DNA of 64,000 nucleotides, taken from Tamlana carrageenivorans. GTDB taxonomy: Bacteria; Bacteroidota; Bacteroidia; Flavobacteriales; Flavobacteriaceae. Position numbers and translations under genes: made by a program. A model generated the notes under the pieces. That model had not been told where the DNA came from. It made no database searches and saw nothing but the letters and a program-made list of their open reading frames with translations. Shown one piece after another: positions 18,077 to 27,635 of the stretch. Location: contig NZ_CP025938.1 of NCBI RefSeq assembly GCF_002893765.1, forward strand, positions 3,119,501 through 3,183,500, given 5' to 3'. Positions within the stretch are counted from its first letter, which is position 1. Each line of letters starts with the position of its first letter.

Positions 18077-18736
18077 AGGCATTAAATAGCCCCAGTTTAG
18101 ATGTTTACGTTTGTCTAAACGAGCTAATGTTTTTAAAAATACCAGGGCAGTAATAAGCGCATCGCCTGTGGCGGTGTGCCTGTCTACTAAAGGGGCATTG
18201 AGCTCTTTGGCCAATTCATCTAAGGTGTGCGGTCTTTGTTCATCTCTATAAATGACATGGACCGATTTATTATAAAGTGCTCCGGTATCAATAAATTTAT
18301 TTTTTAACCGACCTAAACCATGTCTTAGCAGCATTTCATTAATCATATTACGATCAAAATTAGCATGATGCGCAATAAGTATATCCGATTTGATATAGGC
18401 CAAAAAGGCTTTTATGGCTTCCAGTTCCGTGAGTTTATTAACCTTACTGTTTTTTAAAATACCGTGAATTTTTACAGATTCAGCCTTAAAAACATCTTGT
18501 TTGATATACAGTTCTAGCGATTGATTGATATCAATTTTTTTATTTATGAAAGATACCGCTCCAATGGATAAAACGCGGTCTTCAGTATAATCAAATCCCG
18601 TAGTTTCCGTATCAAAAGCAATGAATCTGGTATTGCTAATATCAGTGTTCACCTGGTCTTTAAAAGTATCGAGATAAGCTAACCAAAATTCTGGATAGTT
18701 CTTTTTTTTTACCGAAAACCAATTTAAAAAGCCCAT
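18071..18736 (-). CDS. DnaQ-like 3'-5' exonuclease
   Basis: A 221-residue DEDDh exonuclease. Exo I is FIAFDTETTGFD, exo II is ILIAHHANFDRNMI and exo III is RHTATGDALI, so all acidic residues and the catalytic His are present. It resembles the epsilon subunit domain of DNA polymerase III but is shorter and lacks a polymerase-binding tail. The start codon follows the stop of the upstream DUF294 gene by one base, so it is in one operon with that gene. This exonuclease-DUF294 pair is often found beside acs/symporter genes in other bacteria. Its substrate here is unknown. Confidence 0.9.
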   Translation of the reverse strand: MGFLNWFSVKKKNYPEFWLAYLDTFKDQVNTDISNTRFIAFDTETTGFDYTEDRVLSIGAVSFINKKIDINQSLELYIKQDVFKAESVKIHGILKNSKVNKLTELEAIKAFLAYIKSDILIAHHANFDRNMINEMLLRHGLGRLKNKFIDTGALYNKSVHVIYRDEQRPHTLDELAKELNAPLVDRHTATGDALITALVFLKTLARLDKRKHLNWGYLMPK

Positions 18737-20656
18737 TTATATAAAGTTTTTCAGGTCGAATCGTATTTTAAGAACTTCTTGAATTTCGTGAACGGGCTTT
18801 AAACAGCGTCTTAACTTAAGCTGTTCTTCTTTGGTCAAGCTTTCAATATCTATAAATTTCCCAGAATCGTTATGAAGAATACCTTGTTTGGTTTTAAATT
18901 TAGAAAGCGCTTTAAAGGCGTAGGAGCAAGAATGGTATAATTCTTTGTTGTTAGGATCTAAAAGCGCTAATTTTTCAAAGCGTTCGCTTGTATTATTAAT
19001 ACCTTGCGTGTTGTTTTTTAAGGTAAGTAAACGTGCGGCATCAACCAAAGGCATGATACAACGGTTTTTTATATTGAATAGGTCTTTTTGTTCTCTGCTT
19101 TTTTCAACAGCAAATTGTTTAAAGAACCCTAGTGGTGACGGATTTTTAATAGCATCACGAGCTAAAAATTTAAAAAATAAACTGCTTTGTTCTAAAGCTT
19201 CATAAATGGAATCTGAAAGTGCTTCCGATAGGCTTTCTTCTCCATATATTGGGCTAAAATCAAAAAAGATGGAAGCCAGTAAAATAGCTTTTTCGTCTGG
19301 TTTAGAAATCCAATCATCAAATTGTTGCTTCCATTGCTCTAATGAAAGACACCATTTGGGATTACTAGCCATCATATCGGCTTCGCAATATTCAAAACCT
19401 ATTTTATTTAAAGATTTTGTTACTAGTTTCGCCAATTCTAAAAAGTAGTTTTGGGTTTCCTCATACTTTTCGACTGGAACATTTTCAAAAATAATGGCAT
19501 TATCCTGATCGGTAAAGAGCATCTGTTCCTTTCGTCCCTGACTCCCCAAACCAATCCAACAAAATTTTACAGGAGGATTTGTAGGCATTTTTTTTAGGGC
19601 GATTTCAATAGCACGTATCGTTACGGCATCGTTAATTTGGGCGATTACTTTTACAATATGTCCAACAGGAATGTTTTGCTCTAAATAACTTTTTAGTAAA
19701 CTATTGGCTTTTAATCTTGCCGATCGTAATTTTTTTGTTCTATTGGCACGTTTAATTTCTTTGAAAATCACAGTGGGACTATTACCTAGAGACACAAGCA
19801 AATCATGATGTGTTAATACGCCCACCAATTTCGTGTTTACTGTACCGTCTTTAGTAATACACACATGACCAATGTGATGCTTTATCATTTGAAGCTGTCC
19901 GTCGGCAACCGTTAAACCCTTTTTACACGTAATTACGGGTGTCACCATGATATTAGTTACAGGCGTGTCAATAGGAAAAAGGCCGGTAGCAATCTTATTT
20001 TTAATGTCGCTATTGGTAATAATGCCTAAAGGATTTTTTAAATTGTTTACCACAATAATACATCCAATTTTGTGATCCCGCATTTTAATAGCCGCCTCTT
20101 TTAAGGTAGAATCTACGGCACATGTAACTGGGTTTTTGGTGTAGTTGGCCGTTTGAAAATTAACGATATCTTGAGTGCTATTGGGTAAGTAGTCTACAAA
20201 TATTTTGCCTGCTTCCTCTGCCGTGTAGGGGTCGTATGCATTGGTAGCAAAGGCGGTAACAAGGAATTTATTAATGCCAGCGTTGTCTTTGGTAACAGCC
20301 GTAAAAACACTAATAGGAATGGCGTAAACTATAGATTCTTCATTGGCAGTAGCCGTAAGTTTATAGTTTTCTTTCGCTATGAGTGGGCGTATTCCAAAAA
20401 CATCGCCAGCATCACTAATATTAATAATATCTTGGGTATTGTCACCCATGGTGTGCAACAATTTTACACCACCATTTCTTACCACGTAAAAATCTGATTT
20501 TGCAGCATCGCCTCTTTCAAATAGCGTATCGCCCTTTTCCATGTAAATGATTGAAACTTCTTTAGAGATTTCAAACAAATCTTTGGTGTTTAAAAAATTA
20601 AAAGGAGGATATTTAATTAGAAAATCAAGAACACGTTCTGCAATAGAATTTTTCAT
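18737..20656 (-). CDS. cNMP-binding / CBS / DUF294 nucleotidyltransferase-like protein
   Basis: A 639-residue multidomain protein. A cyclic-nucleotide-binding domain (about 10-130: GDTLFERGDAAKSDFYVVRNGG) is followed by paired CBS domains (about 170-300) and a DUF294 nucleotidyltransferase-like domain with GLGSQGRKEQMLFTDQDNA (about 370-390), then a DUF294 C-terminal helical domain. The GS-x-GR-x-E and D-x-D residues are kept, so transferase activity is conceivable. It resembles GlnD-like sensors by architecture. The link with acs and the symporter suggests adenylate- or energy-dependent control of acetate metabolism; this is inference. Confidence 0.92.
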   Translation of the reverse strand: MKNSIAERVLDFLIKYPPFNFLNTKDLFEISKEVSIIYMEKGDTLFERGDAAKSDFYVVRNGGVKLLHTMGDNTQDIINISDAGDVFGIRPLIAKENYKLTATANEESIVYAIPISVFTAVTKDNAGINKFLVTAFATNAYDPYTAEEAGKIFVDYLPNSTQDIVNFQTANYTKNPVTCAVDSTLKEAAIKMRDHKIGCIIVVNNLKNPLGIITNSDIKNKIATGLFPIDTPVTNIMVTPVITCKKGLTVADGQLQMIKHHIGHVCITKDGTVNTKLVGVLTHHDLLVSLGNSPTVIFKEIKRANRTKKLRSARLKANSLLKSYLEQNIPVGHIVKVIAQINDAVTIRAIEIALKKMPTNPPVKFCWIGLGSQGRKEQMLFTDQDNAIIFENVPVEKYEETQNYFLELAKLVTKSLNKIGFEYCEADMMASNPKWCLSLEQWKQQFDDWISKPDEKAILLASIFFDFSPIYGEESLSEALSDSIYEALEQSSLFFKFLARDAIKNPSPLGFFKQFAVEKSREQKDLFNIKNRCIMPLVDAARLLTLKNNTQGINNTSERFEKLALLDPNNKELYHSCSYAFKALSKFKTKQGILHNDSGKFIDIESLTKEEQLKLRRCLKPVHEIQEVLKIRFDLKNFI

Positions 20657-20673
20657 GAGGTAAGCTTAACTTA

Positions 20674-21288
20674 TTAAATAAGTTTAAAATCTAATAACAA
20701 TTCACCTTCAACAGAAGCTTGTAAATGATCCCCTTTTACATTTTGACCAGCACCTGTTGCAGGGGTTCCCGTGAAAATTAAATCACCAGGTTCTAAAGTC
20801 ATAAATTTAGACACATAAGCAATAATTTCAACGAAGTTGTAAATCATATCACTCGTATTTCCAACTTGCTTTTCTTCTCCATTTATTAATAAGTTAAAGT
20901 TGATATCGTTTAAATCTGGGAAATTAGAAATCGATTTGAACCCAGCCACTGGAGAAGCACCATCAAAACCTTTCGCTAATGCCCATGGTCCTTTGTTTTC
21001 TCGGCTTGCTGAAAGGACATCTTTAGCCGTATAATCAATACCAATACCTATTTCGCTAATGTAAGAAGCTGCATCAGCTTCAGAAATGTCTTTACCTTGC
21101 TTCCCAATTTTAGCGACTAATTCAACTTCGTAAATTAATTGCTCTGTTATGGATGGAAAAACAATGTCTGCGTTGTTTTCAACTAAAGTACTTTCAGCTT
21201 TTAAAAAGATGGTTTGTGCCCCTGTTTTAAGCGCTGCAACTTCACTTTTATCATTTACGTAGTTTTTACCAATGCCTATAATTTTCAT
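20674..21288 (-). CDS. Fumarylacetoacetate hydrolase family protein
   Basis: A 204-residue FAH-fold enzyme. It shows GIGKNYVNDKSEV at the start, the metal-binding acidic residues in LIYEVELVAKIG and GIGIDYTAKDV, and the C-terminal motif LEPGDLIFTGTPAGVG-like (here GTPATGAGQ). Relatives are acylpyruvate hydrolases or oxaloacetate decarboxylases. It lies 18 nt upstream of the cNMP/CBS/DUF294 gene in the same direction, so it may share its transcript. The exact substrate is not predictable. Confidence 0.88.
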   Translation of the reverse strand: MKIIGIGKNYVNDKSEVAALKTGAQTIFLKAESTLVENNADIVFPSITEQLIYEVELVAKIGKQGKDISEADAASYISEIGIGIDYTAKDVLSASRENKGPWALAKGFDGASPVAGFKSISNFPDLNDINFNLLINGEEKQVGNTSDMIYNFVEIIAYVSKFMTLEPGDLIFTGTPATGAGQNVKGDHLQASVEGELLLDFKLI

Positions 21289-21508
21289 GATTTTTATATA
21301 ATTTTAATTGTTAATTTTTAGACTATAAAAGTAATGAATTAAGCTATTTTTCGTCCTAAGAAATTATATAAATTTTATACCATTAGCGTATCGAGTAATA
21401 GGGCTTATTCAAAAAAGGGGTAAGGCATCGTTATAAAGGAATTTAGGTCTATTTTTGCTTAATATAAAGTTTCATTAACATCACTTACTCTGCGTACAAA
21501 AGAATTCT

Positions 21509-23281
21509 ATGAAGCACCTCAGTTCAACAACCACAAAAAAAGATAAAAGAAAGTCTAAAGTGACCATGACACAAGCGTTTAAAACCATTATTTGGCCAAG
21601 GCGAAATCTGGTTTTTTTAGGGTTACTGTTAATTGTAATAAGAAGTTTAGCCGGACTTATTTTGCCATGGCAAAGTAAAGTACTTCTAGATGACGTTGTG
21701 CCAAGCAATGATCCGTCGCAGCTTTACACCTTAATAGCCATCGTGTTATCGGCTATTTTAGTACAGGCATTAACCTCATATGCTTTAACGCAAATATTAA
21801 GCGTTCAGGCGCAATTTTTAATTAGTGAATTACGTGCCCAAGTGCAGAAAAAAGTGCTGTCTTTACCCATTAGTTTTTTTGATAATAACAAAACTGGTGG
21901 TTTAGTGTCTCGAATCATGAGTGATGTGGAAGGGGTAAGAAACCTAATAGGCACAGGTTTGGTACAATTGGTAGGAGGGACGTTTACAGCCATTGTTTCT
22001 TTAATAATTTTAATAAAGTTGAATGCTTGGATGACGCTTTTTGTATTTGTACCCATTTCCATTTTCGGATATATCGCCTTGCGTGCCTTTAAATACATTC
22101 GTCCCGTGTTTAGAACCCGAGGGAAAATTAATCAAGAAGTTAAAGGTAGACTTACCGAAACCTTAGCTGGGGTAAGGGTTATAAAGGCTTTTAATGCAGA
22201 AGAACAAGAAAATCTTGTTTTCGAAAAGGGGGTGGAGCGCTTGTTTCAAAATGTGAAGAAAAGTTTAACAGCAACGTCCATCATGACAAGCTCTTCAACC
22301 TTTTTAATTGGTGTGGCCACCACAGGAATTATGGGTATTGGAGGGTATTATATGATGCAAAATGCCATGACAACTGGTGATTTCTTGTTTTTTACTTTGG
22401 TACTCGGATTTATGATTGCGCCTATAGTGCAAATGAGTAACATTGGGAGTCAATTAACTGAAGCTTTAGCAGGATTAGACAGAACCGAGGAGCTGATGAA
22501 TATGACCGCTGAAGAAGACAACGCACAGCGTACCATAGAACTGCAAAATTTTAAAGGTGATATTGAATTTAAAGATGTGTCTTTTGCTTATGAAGAAGAC
22601 AAAGACGTGCTTCACAAAATAAATTTTAAGGCACCTTCTGGTACTGTTACGGCTTTAGTAGGAAGCTCAGGTTCAGGAAAATCAACTATTGCGGGATTGT
22701 CGGCTACTTTTTTAAATCCGAAATCAGGTACCGTTTTAGTCGACCAACAAGATTTATCTAAAGTAAAATTAAACAGTTTTAGAAAAAATTTGGGTGTGGT
22801 TTTACAGGATGAGTTTTTGTTTGAAGGGACGATTAGAGAGAACATCCTTTTTCCTAGGCCAAACGCTACCGAAGCCGAACTTCAGAATGCTGTTAAAGCC
22901 GCTTATGTAGATGAATTTACCGATAGGTTTGACAAAGGCTTAGAAACTTTAATAGGAGAACGAGGCGTGAAGCTTTCTGGAGGGCAACGTCAAAGATTGG
23001 CTATTGCACGTGCCATTCTTGCCGACCCTAAACTTATTATTTTAGATGAAGCCACTTCAAACTTAGATACCGAAAGTGAAGCCTTAATTCAGAAGAGTTT
23101 AAATGAATTGGTGAAAGATCGAACCACCATCGTTATTGCGCATCGATTAAGTACCATTAGAAAAGCCGATCAAATTTTAGTAATTGAAGCCGGTAATATC
23201 GTAGAACGCGGCACCCACGACGAGTTAATTGCAATTGGAGGAAGGTATTACGATTTATACACCTATCAAGCCAAAATATAG
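21509..23281 (+). CDS. ABC exporter, fused permease and ATPase
   Basis: A 590-residue half transporter of the MsbA/LmrA-like type. The N-terminal six-helix membrane domain (about 25-310) is followed by an ATPase with Walker A GSSGSGKST, Q-loop VLQDEFLFEGTIREN, signature LSGGQRQRLAIARAI, Walker B LIILDEATSNLD and H-loop IVIAHRLST. It would act as a homodimer exporting lipids or hydrophobic compounds. The 23-nt gap to the DinB gene suggests a two-gene unit. Confidence 0.93.
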   Translation: MKHLSSTTTKKDKRKSKVTMTQAFKTIIWPRRNLVFLGLLLIVIRSLAGLILPWQSKVLLDDVVPSNDPSQLYTLIAIVLSAILVQALTSYALTQILSVQAQFLISELRAQVQKKVLSLPISFFDNNKTGGLVSRIMSDVEGVRNLIGTGLVQLVGGTFTAIVSLIILIKLNAWMTLFVFVPISIFGYIALRAFKYIRPVFRTRGKINQEVKGRLTETLAGVRVIKAFNAEEQENLVFEKGVERLFQNVKKSLTATSIMTSSSTFLIGVATTGIMGIGGYYMMQNAMTTGDFLFFTLVLGFMIAPIVQMSNIGSQLTEALAGLDRTEELMNMTAEEDNAQRTIELQNFKGDIEFKDVSFAYEEDKDVLHKINFKAPSGTVTALVGSSGSGKSTIAGLSATFLNPKSGTVLVDQQDLSKVKLNSFRKNLGVVLQDEFLFEGTIRENILFPRPNATEAELQNAVKAAYVDEFTDRFDKGLETLIGERGVKLSGGQRQRLAIARAILADPKLIILDEATSNLDTESEALIQKSLNELVKDRTTIVIAHRLSTIRKADQILVIEAGNIVERGTHDELIAIGGRYYDLYTYQAKI

Positions 23282-23304
23282 CTGTTAACCTAATTTTAAT
23301 CCAG

Positions 23305-23823
23305 ATGAAAGTAACTAGTTTAAGCCCTTCAGAATATCCTGAGTTTTATAAAACCTATATTGATAAAGTTCCTACAGATTTAGATTTGTTAGAGGCTCTT
23401 GAAAAAGGGAGAACAACTGTTTTAGATGCTTTTAAAAGCATTCCAGAAGCTAAATTAAGCTGGCGTTATGCCTCTGGAAAATGGACTATAAAAGAAGTGT
23501 TTCAGCATATTATTGATACAGAACGCGTTTTTAGTTACCGTTGTTTTAGAATCTCCAGACGCGATAAAACGAATCTTCCTGGGTTTGAGCAAGACGATTT
23601 TGTGGCCACTTCAAACGCTAATGAAAAATCTCTAGACGATCTTATAGAAGCCTACGAAGCCGTACGTCGAAACACTATGGTTTTACTAAAAGAAATGTCG
23701 GAAACCGAATTTAAGCATCTAGGTTTGGTTAGCGGAAACCCCATGTCTGCCCGAGCCGCTGCCTTTGTTATTGTGGGCCATGAAATACATCACTTGCAAG
23801 TCTTACAACAGAAATACCTTTAA
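23305..23823 (+). CDS. DinB family protein
   Basis: A 172-residue four-helix-bundle protein. The three metal-coordinating histidines of the DinB/YfiT fold are apparent in EVFQHIIDTERVFSYR and GHEIHHLQVLQ. Many members are thiol- or bacillithiol-related transferases; the function of this one is unknown. It follows the ABC exporter closely in the same direction and is convergent with the MFS gene, whose stop begins 1 nt away. Confidence 0.85.
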   Translation: MKVTSLSPSEYPEFYKTYIDKVPTDLDLLEALEKGRTTVLDAFKSIPEAKLSWRYASGKWTIKEVFQHIIDTERVFSYRCFRISRRDKTNLPGFEQDDFVATSNANEKSLDDLIEAYEAVRRNTMVLLKEMSETEFKHLGLVSGNPMSARAAAFVIVGHEIHHLQVLQQKYL

Positions 23824-23824
23824 T

Positions 23825-25036
23825 TTAGGCCTTTGTAGTAAGCATCTTCCTTTTGCGTTTCAATAAAGTGAAAACCAATAACGATAAAACGCCAAATACC
23901 GTAAATCCTATAAAAATAGGGAGTACCGAATGTTTGATGTAGCCTCCGATATAATTCGCGATAGGCACCGCCATAATGGTTGAAGCAAAGCCGTTTATTG
24001 CTGCGCCAATGCCCGCAATATGCCCTAGGGGCTGCATGGCTAAAGCTCTTAGATTTCCGAAGAGAAAACCAACAGCAAAAAATTGAGCTGCAAAAAACAT
24101 GAGTAAAATGTATATACTAGGATTGTTTCCAGACCAAAATAAAATCACGTAAAGCACAGAAATGATGGCGTAACCTACAGTAGCGGTATGAGCAATGCGC
24201 CACATCCCATATTTCTCCACCAATCGGCTATTCATAAAAGTAGCTAAACCTATTGAAATGGCTAAACTCGCAAAAATGTATGGAAACATTTCGGCCATTT
24301 GATATTGTACCTGGAAGATTTGCTGTGCCGTACTGAGGTAGACCATAAATGATCCCGTAATAAATCCCGAAACAAGTGTAAAAGCAACAGATTCACGTTC
24401 TTTTAAGAATTTTTTAGTACCGTCGAAAAATAAATTCGCCGAGAACTTAATACGTTTTTCTTTTGGTAAGGTTTCAGGTTGTCTTTGCCAAAACCAAAAC
24501 ATGATAACCACTCCAAATATTAGGTTGAAATAGAAAATGGATTTCCAGCTAAAATAGGCCATAAGGAGATGCCCAAGGGTAGGAGCGACTACAGGAACAA
24601 GAATAAAAAACATCACGACAATCGATACGATTTTCGCCATATAATCGCCCTCATAGGAGTCGCGAATCATGGAAAGCGATAAACTTCTCGGGGATGCTAG
24701 TCCTATACCTTGAAGTATGCGTCCTAGAATCATCACTTCAAAACTTGTAGTGGTAACACAAATAATACTAGCCATAATAAAAACCGAAAAACCTATAAAA
24801 ACAATGGGTTTCCTGCCAAAACTATCGGATAAGGGTCCGAAAATAAGCTGTCCGCAACCAATACCCAAAAAAATCATGGTAATTAATAACTGATTGTCGG
24901 AAGCGTCTATAACTCCAAGATGCTTTCCTATTTCTGGTAAAGCCGGTAATAATGCATCAATGGAAAGGGCAACAATTGACATGAGTGATGCCATTAAGGC
25001 CACAAATTCAATTTTAAAATTTTGAGTTTTTTGCAT
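23825..25036 (-). CDS. Bcr/CflA-type multidrug efflux MFS transporter
   Basis: A 403-residue MFS protein with 12 hydrophobic helices, taking the ATG at 25036 (MQKTQNFKIEF) rather than an upstream TTG. It has the drug-efflux motif LSIDALLPALPEIG in helix 1, the loop FGPLSDSFGRKPIVFIG and the antiporter-like LGRILQGIG. This is the Bcr/CflA drug:proton antiporter pattern. It is divergent from the Crp/Fnr regulator gene, with about 105 nt between them, so regulation by that neighbour is possible. Confidence 0.92.
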   Translation of the reverse strand: MQKTQNFKIEFVALMASLMSIVALSIDALLPALPEIGKHLGVIDASDNQLLITMIFLGIGCGQLIFGPLSDSFGRKPIVFIGFSVFIMASIICVTTTSFEVMILGRILQGIGLASPRSLSLSMIRDSYEGDYMAKIVSIVVMFFILVPVVAPTLGHLLMAYFSWKSIFYFNLIFGVVIMFWFWQRQPETLPKEKRIKFSANLFFDGTKKFLKERESVAFTLVSGFITGSFMVYLSTAQQIFQVQYQMAEMFPYIFASLAISIGLATFMNSRLVEKYGMWRIAHTATVGYAIISVLYVILFWSGNNPSIYILLMFFAAQFFAVGFLFGNLRALAMQPLGHIAGIGAAINGFASTIMAVPIANYIGGYIKHSVLPIFIGFTVFGVLSLLVFTLLKRKRKMLTTKA

Positions 25037-25141
25037 CAGGCAAAAGTAAATCAATTAAAATCCTTATTAAGTAACTTAACAATATATTAAAACAATGATA
25101 TTATTGCTAAATTTGATATTAAGTTAACCGTAATCTCACTT

Positions 25142-25726
25142 ATGAAAATTCAGCCACTTTTAAATTACATCGGGCAACATGTTACACTAACCAAGGAGGA
25201 AGAAGCGATTTTAGAATCAAAGGTTAGTTATAGAAAGTATTTAAAAGGGCAATTTGTGGTTCAGCAAGGTGATGTTTGCAAATACGAATGTTTTGTCGTT
25301 TCTGGCTGTACAAAAACGTATTATGTTGATGATGAGGGCCAAGAACACATCGTGATGTTTTCGGTTGAAGATTGGTGGACTTCCGATATAGGAAGTTTCA
25401 TTACGCAAACACCGGCTGATTTTAATATTCAATGTTTGGAAAATACAGAGCTTATCATGTTTTCTTACGATGAGATTGAAACTCTATATGCCGAAATTCC
25501 AAAACTAGAACGTTTTTTTAGACGTATCATCGAAAAGGCTTTGGTGGCTTCACAGAAAAGAATTATTAGAAGTTTTAGTCTTTCTGCCAAAGACAGGTTT
25601 CTTTATTTTAGAAATCAATATCCTAAAATAGAGCAGCGTATCCCTCAGTATATGATTGCTTCATACCTTGGTATTACTAAGGAATTCTTAAGTAAAATTA
25701 AAAGCCAACTCATTCTCGAACAGTAA
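25142..25726 (+). CDS. Crp/Fnr family transcriptional regulator
   Basis: A 194-residue protein. An N-terminal cNMP-like beta-roll (about 20-130, GQFVVQQGDVCKYECFVVSGCTK) is followed by a C-terminal helix-turn-helix (YMIASYLGITKEFLSKIKSQL). No cysteine cluster for an iron-sulphur centre is seen at the N-terminus. Such short flavobacterial regulators usually lack clear cAMP ligands, so the signal is unknown. It is divergent from the MFS transporter and followed by an NTF2-like gene and a YceI gene. Confidence 0.88.
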   Translation: MKIQPLLNYIGQHVTLTKEEEAILESKVSYRKYLKGQFVVQQGDVCKYECFVVSGCTKTYYVDDEGQEHIVMFSVEDWWTSDIGSFITQTPADFNIQCLENTELIMFSYDEIETLYAEIPKLERFFRRIIEKALVASQKRIIRSFSLSAKDRFLYFRNQYPKIEQRIPQYMIASYLGITKEFLSKIKSQLILEQ

Positions 25727-25820
25727 ATGTTAATCTAGATTAACTTTATTTGATAAACTACTTCATTTTATATCATAGGTAAGTTTCAGAACTTTGTACC
25801 ATAATAATTCATCATGTATT

Positions 25821-26174
25821 ATGAACAAATTAATTGAACAGGTTAGCAATCTTAACGATCTTATTATTCAAGGACAAGGTCTGAAAGCGTTTGATTTGTA
25901 TTATGACGATGATGTGATTATGCAAGAAAATAATCAGATGGAATATCTGGGAAAAAAACTAAATAGAAAAAGAGTTGCTGCCTTTTTTCAAGGTATAACA
26001 GCCTTTCGTTCGGCGAAACCTTTACACGTTACTATAGGTGAAAAAATTACCATGGTGGAGTGGGCATTCGATTTAACACATAAAGACCTCGGACTTATTA
26101 ATTACAATAAAGTAGTCGTTCAGGAGTGGGAAAACGGAAAAGTGATTAAAGAACGGATATATTACGGATCATAA
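25821..26174 (+). CDS. SnoaL/NTF2-like protein
   Basis: A 117-residue protein from the ATG at 25821; the open frame extends to a TTG at 25794, but the extra residues are not domain-like. The sequence FDLYYDDDVIMQENN and KVVVQEWENGKVIKERIYYGS fits the SnoaL-like NTF2 fold, which binds small ligands or acts as an isomerase or hydrolase. It lies between the Crp/Fnr regulator and the YceI gene in the same direction, with short gaps, so co-transcription is likely. Function unknown. Confidence 0.8.
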   Translation: MNKLIEQVSNLNDLIIQGQGLKAFDLYYDDDVIMQENNQMEYLGKKLNRKRVAAFFQGITAFRSAKPLHVTIGEKITMVEWAFDLTHKDLGLINYNKVVVQEWENGKVIKERIYYGS

Positions 26175-26201
26175 CAAGTTAAACAATTAAATAAATTACA
26201 C

Positions 26202-26783
26202 ATGAAAAAGACCATTAAAAATTTAGCCATCTTAGTATTAGCTGTTGTTGTAACTTCAGCATTTACAAACTATAAAGGTGAAAAAAAGCAAGTAAAAGTA
26301 GACCATAGTAAAGTGGTTTGGAAAGGCTATAAAGTACTTGGATCTCATGAAGGTACGGTACAACTTAAATCTGGAATTTTAGAATTCGATAAAGAAAAAT
26401 TAACTGGAGGAGAGTTTGTTATCGATATGACAAGCTTAGTGAGTACCGACTTAGAAGGATCGGATAGTAAAGCAAAATTAGAAGGACATTTAAAATCGGA
26501 TGATTTCTTTGGTGTTGAAAAATACCCAACATCATCTTTAGTGTTTACTAAAGTTAAAGCTTCAGGTAAAAATGCCTACGATGTTACCGGCGATCTTACG
26601 ATTAAGGGTAAAACACATGCAGTTACCTTTACTATGTCGATTTACGGTAGTAAAGCCAATGCGGCATTAAAAATTGATAGAACGAAGTTTGATATTCAAT
26701 ATGGTTCACCCAATTTCTTCGATAATCTAAAAGACAAGGCCATTTACGATGAATTTGATATTGTTGTCGATTTGGAATTTTAG
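26202..26783 (+). CDS. YceI family periplasmic protein
   Basis: A 193-residue protein with a signal peptide (LAILVLAVVVTSAFT). The YceI lipocalin-like domain shows VDHSKVVWKGYKVLGSHEGTV in its first strands (read in pieces: KVVWKGYK, GSHEGT), then LEGHLKSDDFFGVEKYPTSSLVF and a DLTIKGKTHAVTF strand. YceI proteins bind isoprenoid or other hydrophobic ligands. It ends at a hairpin terminator about 40 nt downstream. Two more YceI genes occur at 32225 and 34218. Confidence 0.92.
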   Translation: MKKTIKNLAILVLAVVVTSAFTNYKGEKKQVKVDHSKVVWKGYKVLGSHEGTVQLKSGILEFDKEKLTGGEFVIDMTSLVSTDLEGSDSKAKLEGHLKSDDFFGVEKYPTSSLVFTKVKASGKNAYDVTGDLTIKGKTHAVTFTMSIYGSKANAALKIDRTKFDIQYGSPNFFDNLKDKAIYDEFDIVVDLEF

Positions 26784-26825
26784 TATTAAAACATCTATTG
26801 AAAAAGAGGATTATTAGCGTTTTAG

Positions 26826-26856
26826 GGCACCCAATTTAGGGTGCCTTATTATTTTT
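26826..26856 (+). terminator. Intrinsic terminator after the YceI gene
   Basis: GGCACCC (26826-26832) and GGGTGCC (26839-26845) form a 7-bp GC-rich stem with a 6-nt loop, followed by a T-rich run. Confidence 0.8.
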
Positions 26857-26880
26857 ATGAGTTTTTGTTGCTTGTTGCCC

Positions 26881-26888
26881 TATATTTG
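26881..26888 (+). promoter_or_regulatory. Candidate -7 box for the solo DEAD-box gene
   Basis: TATATTTG matches TAnnTTTG exactly, 21 nt before the ATG at 26910 and just after the preceding terminator. Several TTG triplets lie upstream but none at the ideal distance. Confidence 0.5.
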
Positions 26889-26909
26889 TTGTTCTTAAAG
26901 CCATAAAGC

Positions 26910-27530
26910 ATGTCATTCAAAAAATTAATCCAGCCCTTAAAAGATTCCTTAAAAAATAAAGGTTTTAACGAGCCTATAGGGGTTCAAAAATTAATATTAT
27001 CTAAAATAAAAGGTGGCGCCAACCTATTTTGTATTGCTCCTAAAGATTCCGGAAAAACAACAAGTATTGTACTTAGTGTGATTCAGAAACTTAAAGGCAA
27101 AGCTTTTGAAGATGCCCCTAGAGTTTTAATTTTTGTAAAAGATAAACAGGCTGCCTTAGATTTAGAATTGGAATTTAATGCGTTTTTACGCGGTACAGAT
27201 TTACGCATTTATACGGCCTATGATCAAAAAAACATCGATCAACAACGCGATGATATTTATGATGGCGTAGATGTGGTTATCGCTACGCCGAAGCGTTTAA
27301 ACCGAATATTTTACCTGAATGGAATCAACCTAAATAAGCTCCAAATGTGTATTGTGGAGGATGCCGATTTCTTGTTCCGAAATAATAATTTTGCTGAGGT
27401 TACTAGAACTCCAGAAAGTATCGGGAGATGCCAATATTTGGTTTTTGCCGAGCATTTTGATAAACGTTTTGAGCGTTGGCAAGACAGTTTTATGTTTAAC
27501 TCTGAGGTAGTGACCTATCAAAAGGATTAA
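26910..27530 (+). CDS. Short DEAD-box-like protein with only the first helicase domain
   Basis: A 206-residue protein covering only the first RecA-like domain of a DEAD/DEAH helicase. The Q-motif region is NEPIGVQKLILSKI, the Walker A is APKDSGKTTS, motif Ia/Ib correspond to ATPKRLNRI, and motif II is the degenerate VEDADFLF instead of DEAD. No second RecA domain (motifs IV-VI) follows; the next stretch is non-coding and then an unrelated membrane protein. Without that domain it cannot be a standard helicase. Similar solo domains occur in flavobacteria, so it is likely a stable family and not a fresh truncation. Confidence 0.8.
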   Translation: MSFKKLIQPLKDSLKNKGFNEPIGVQKLILSKIKGGANLFCIAPKDSGKTTSIVLSVIQKLKGKAFEDAPRVLIFVKDKQAALDLELEFNAFLRGTDLRIYTAYDQKNIDQQRDDIYDGVDVVIATPKRLNRIFYLNGINLNKLQMCIVEDADFLFRNNNFAEVTRTPESIGRCQYLVFAEHFDKRFERWQDSFMFNSEVVTYQKD

Positions 27531-27635
27531 AGGAAATTCATAGGCTTTGTTATATTGAACTTGTAACATATAAAACCCAAAACGCGTTTCCAAAGTTTAA
27601 ATACTTTTGATAAAACTACTGTGAAAACATAAAAA

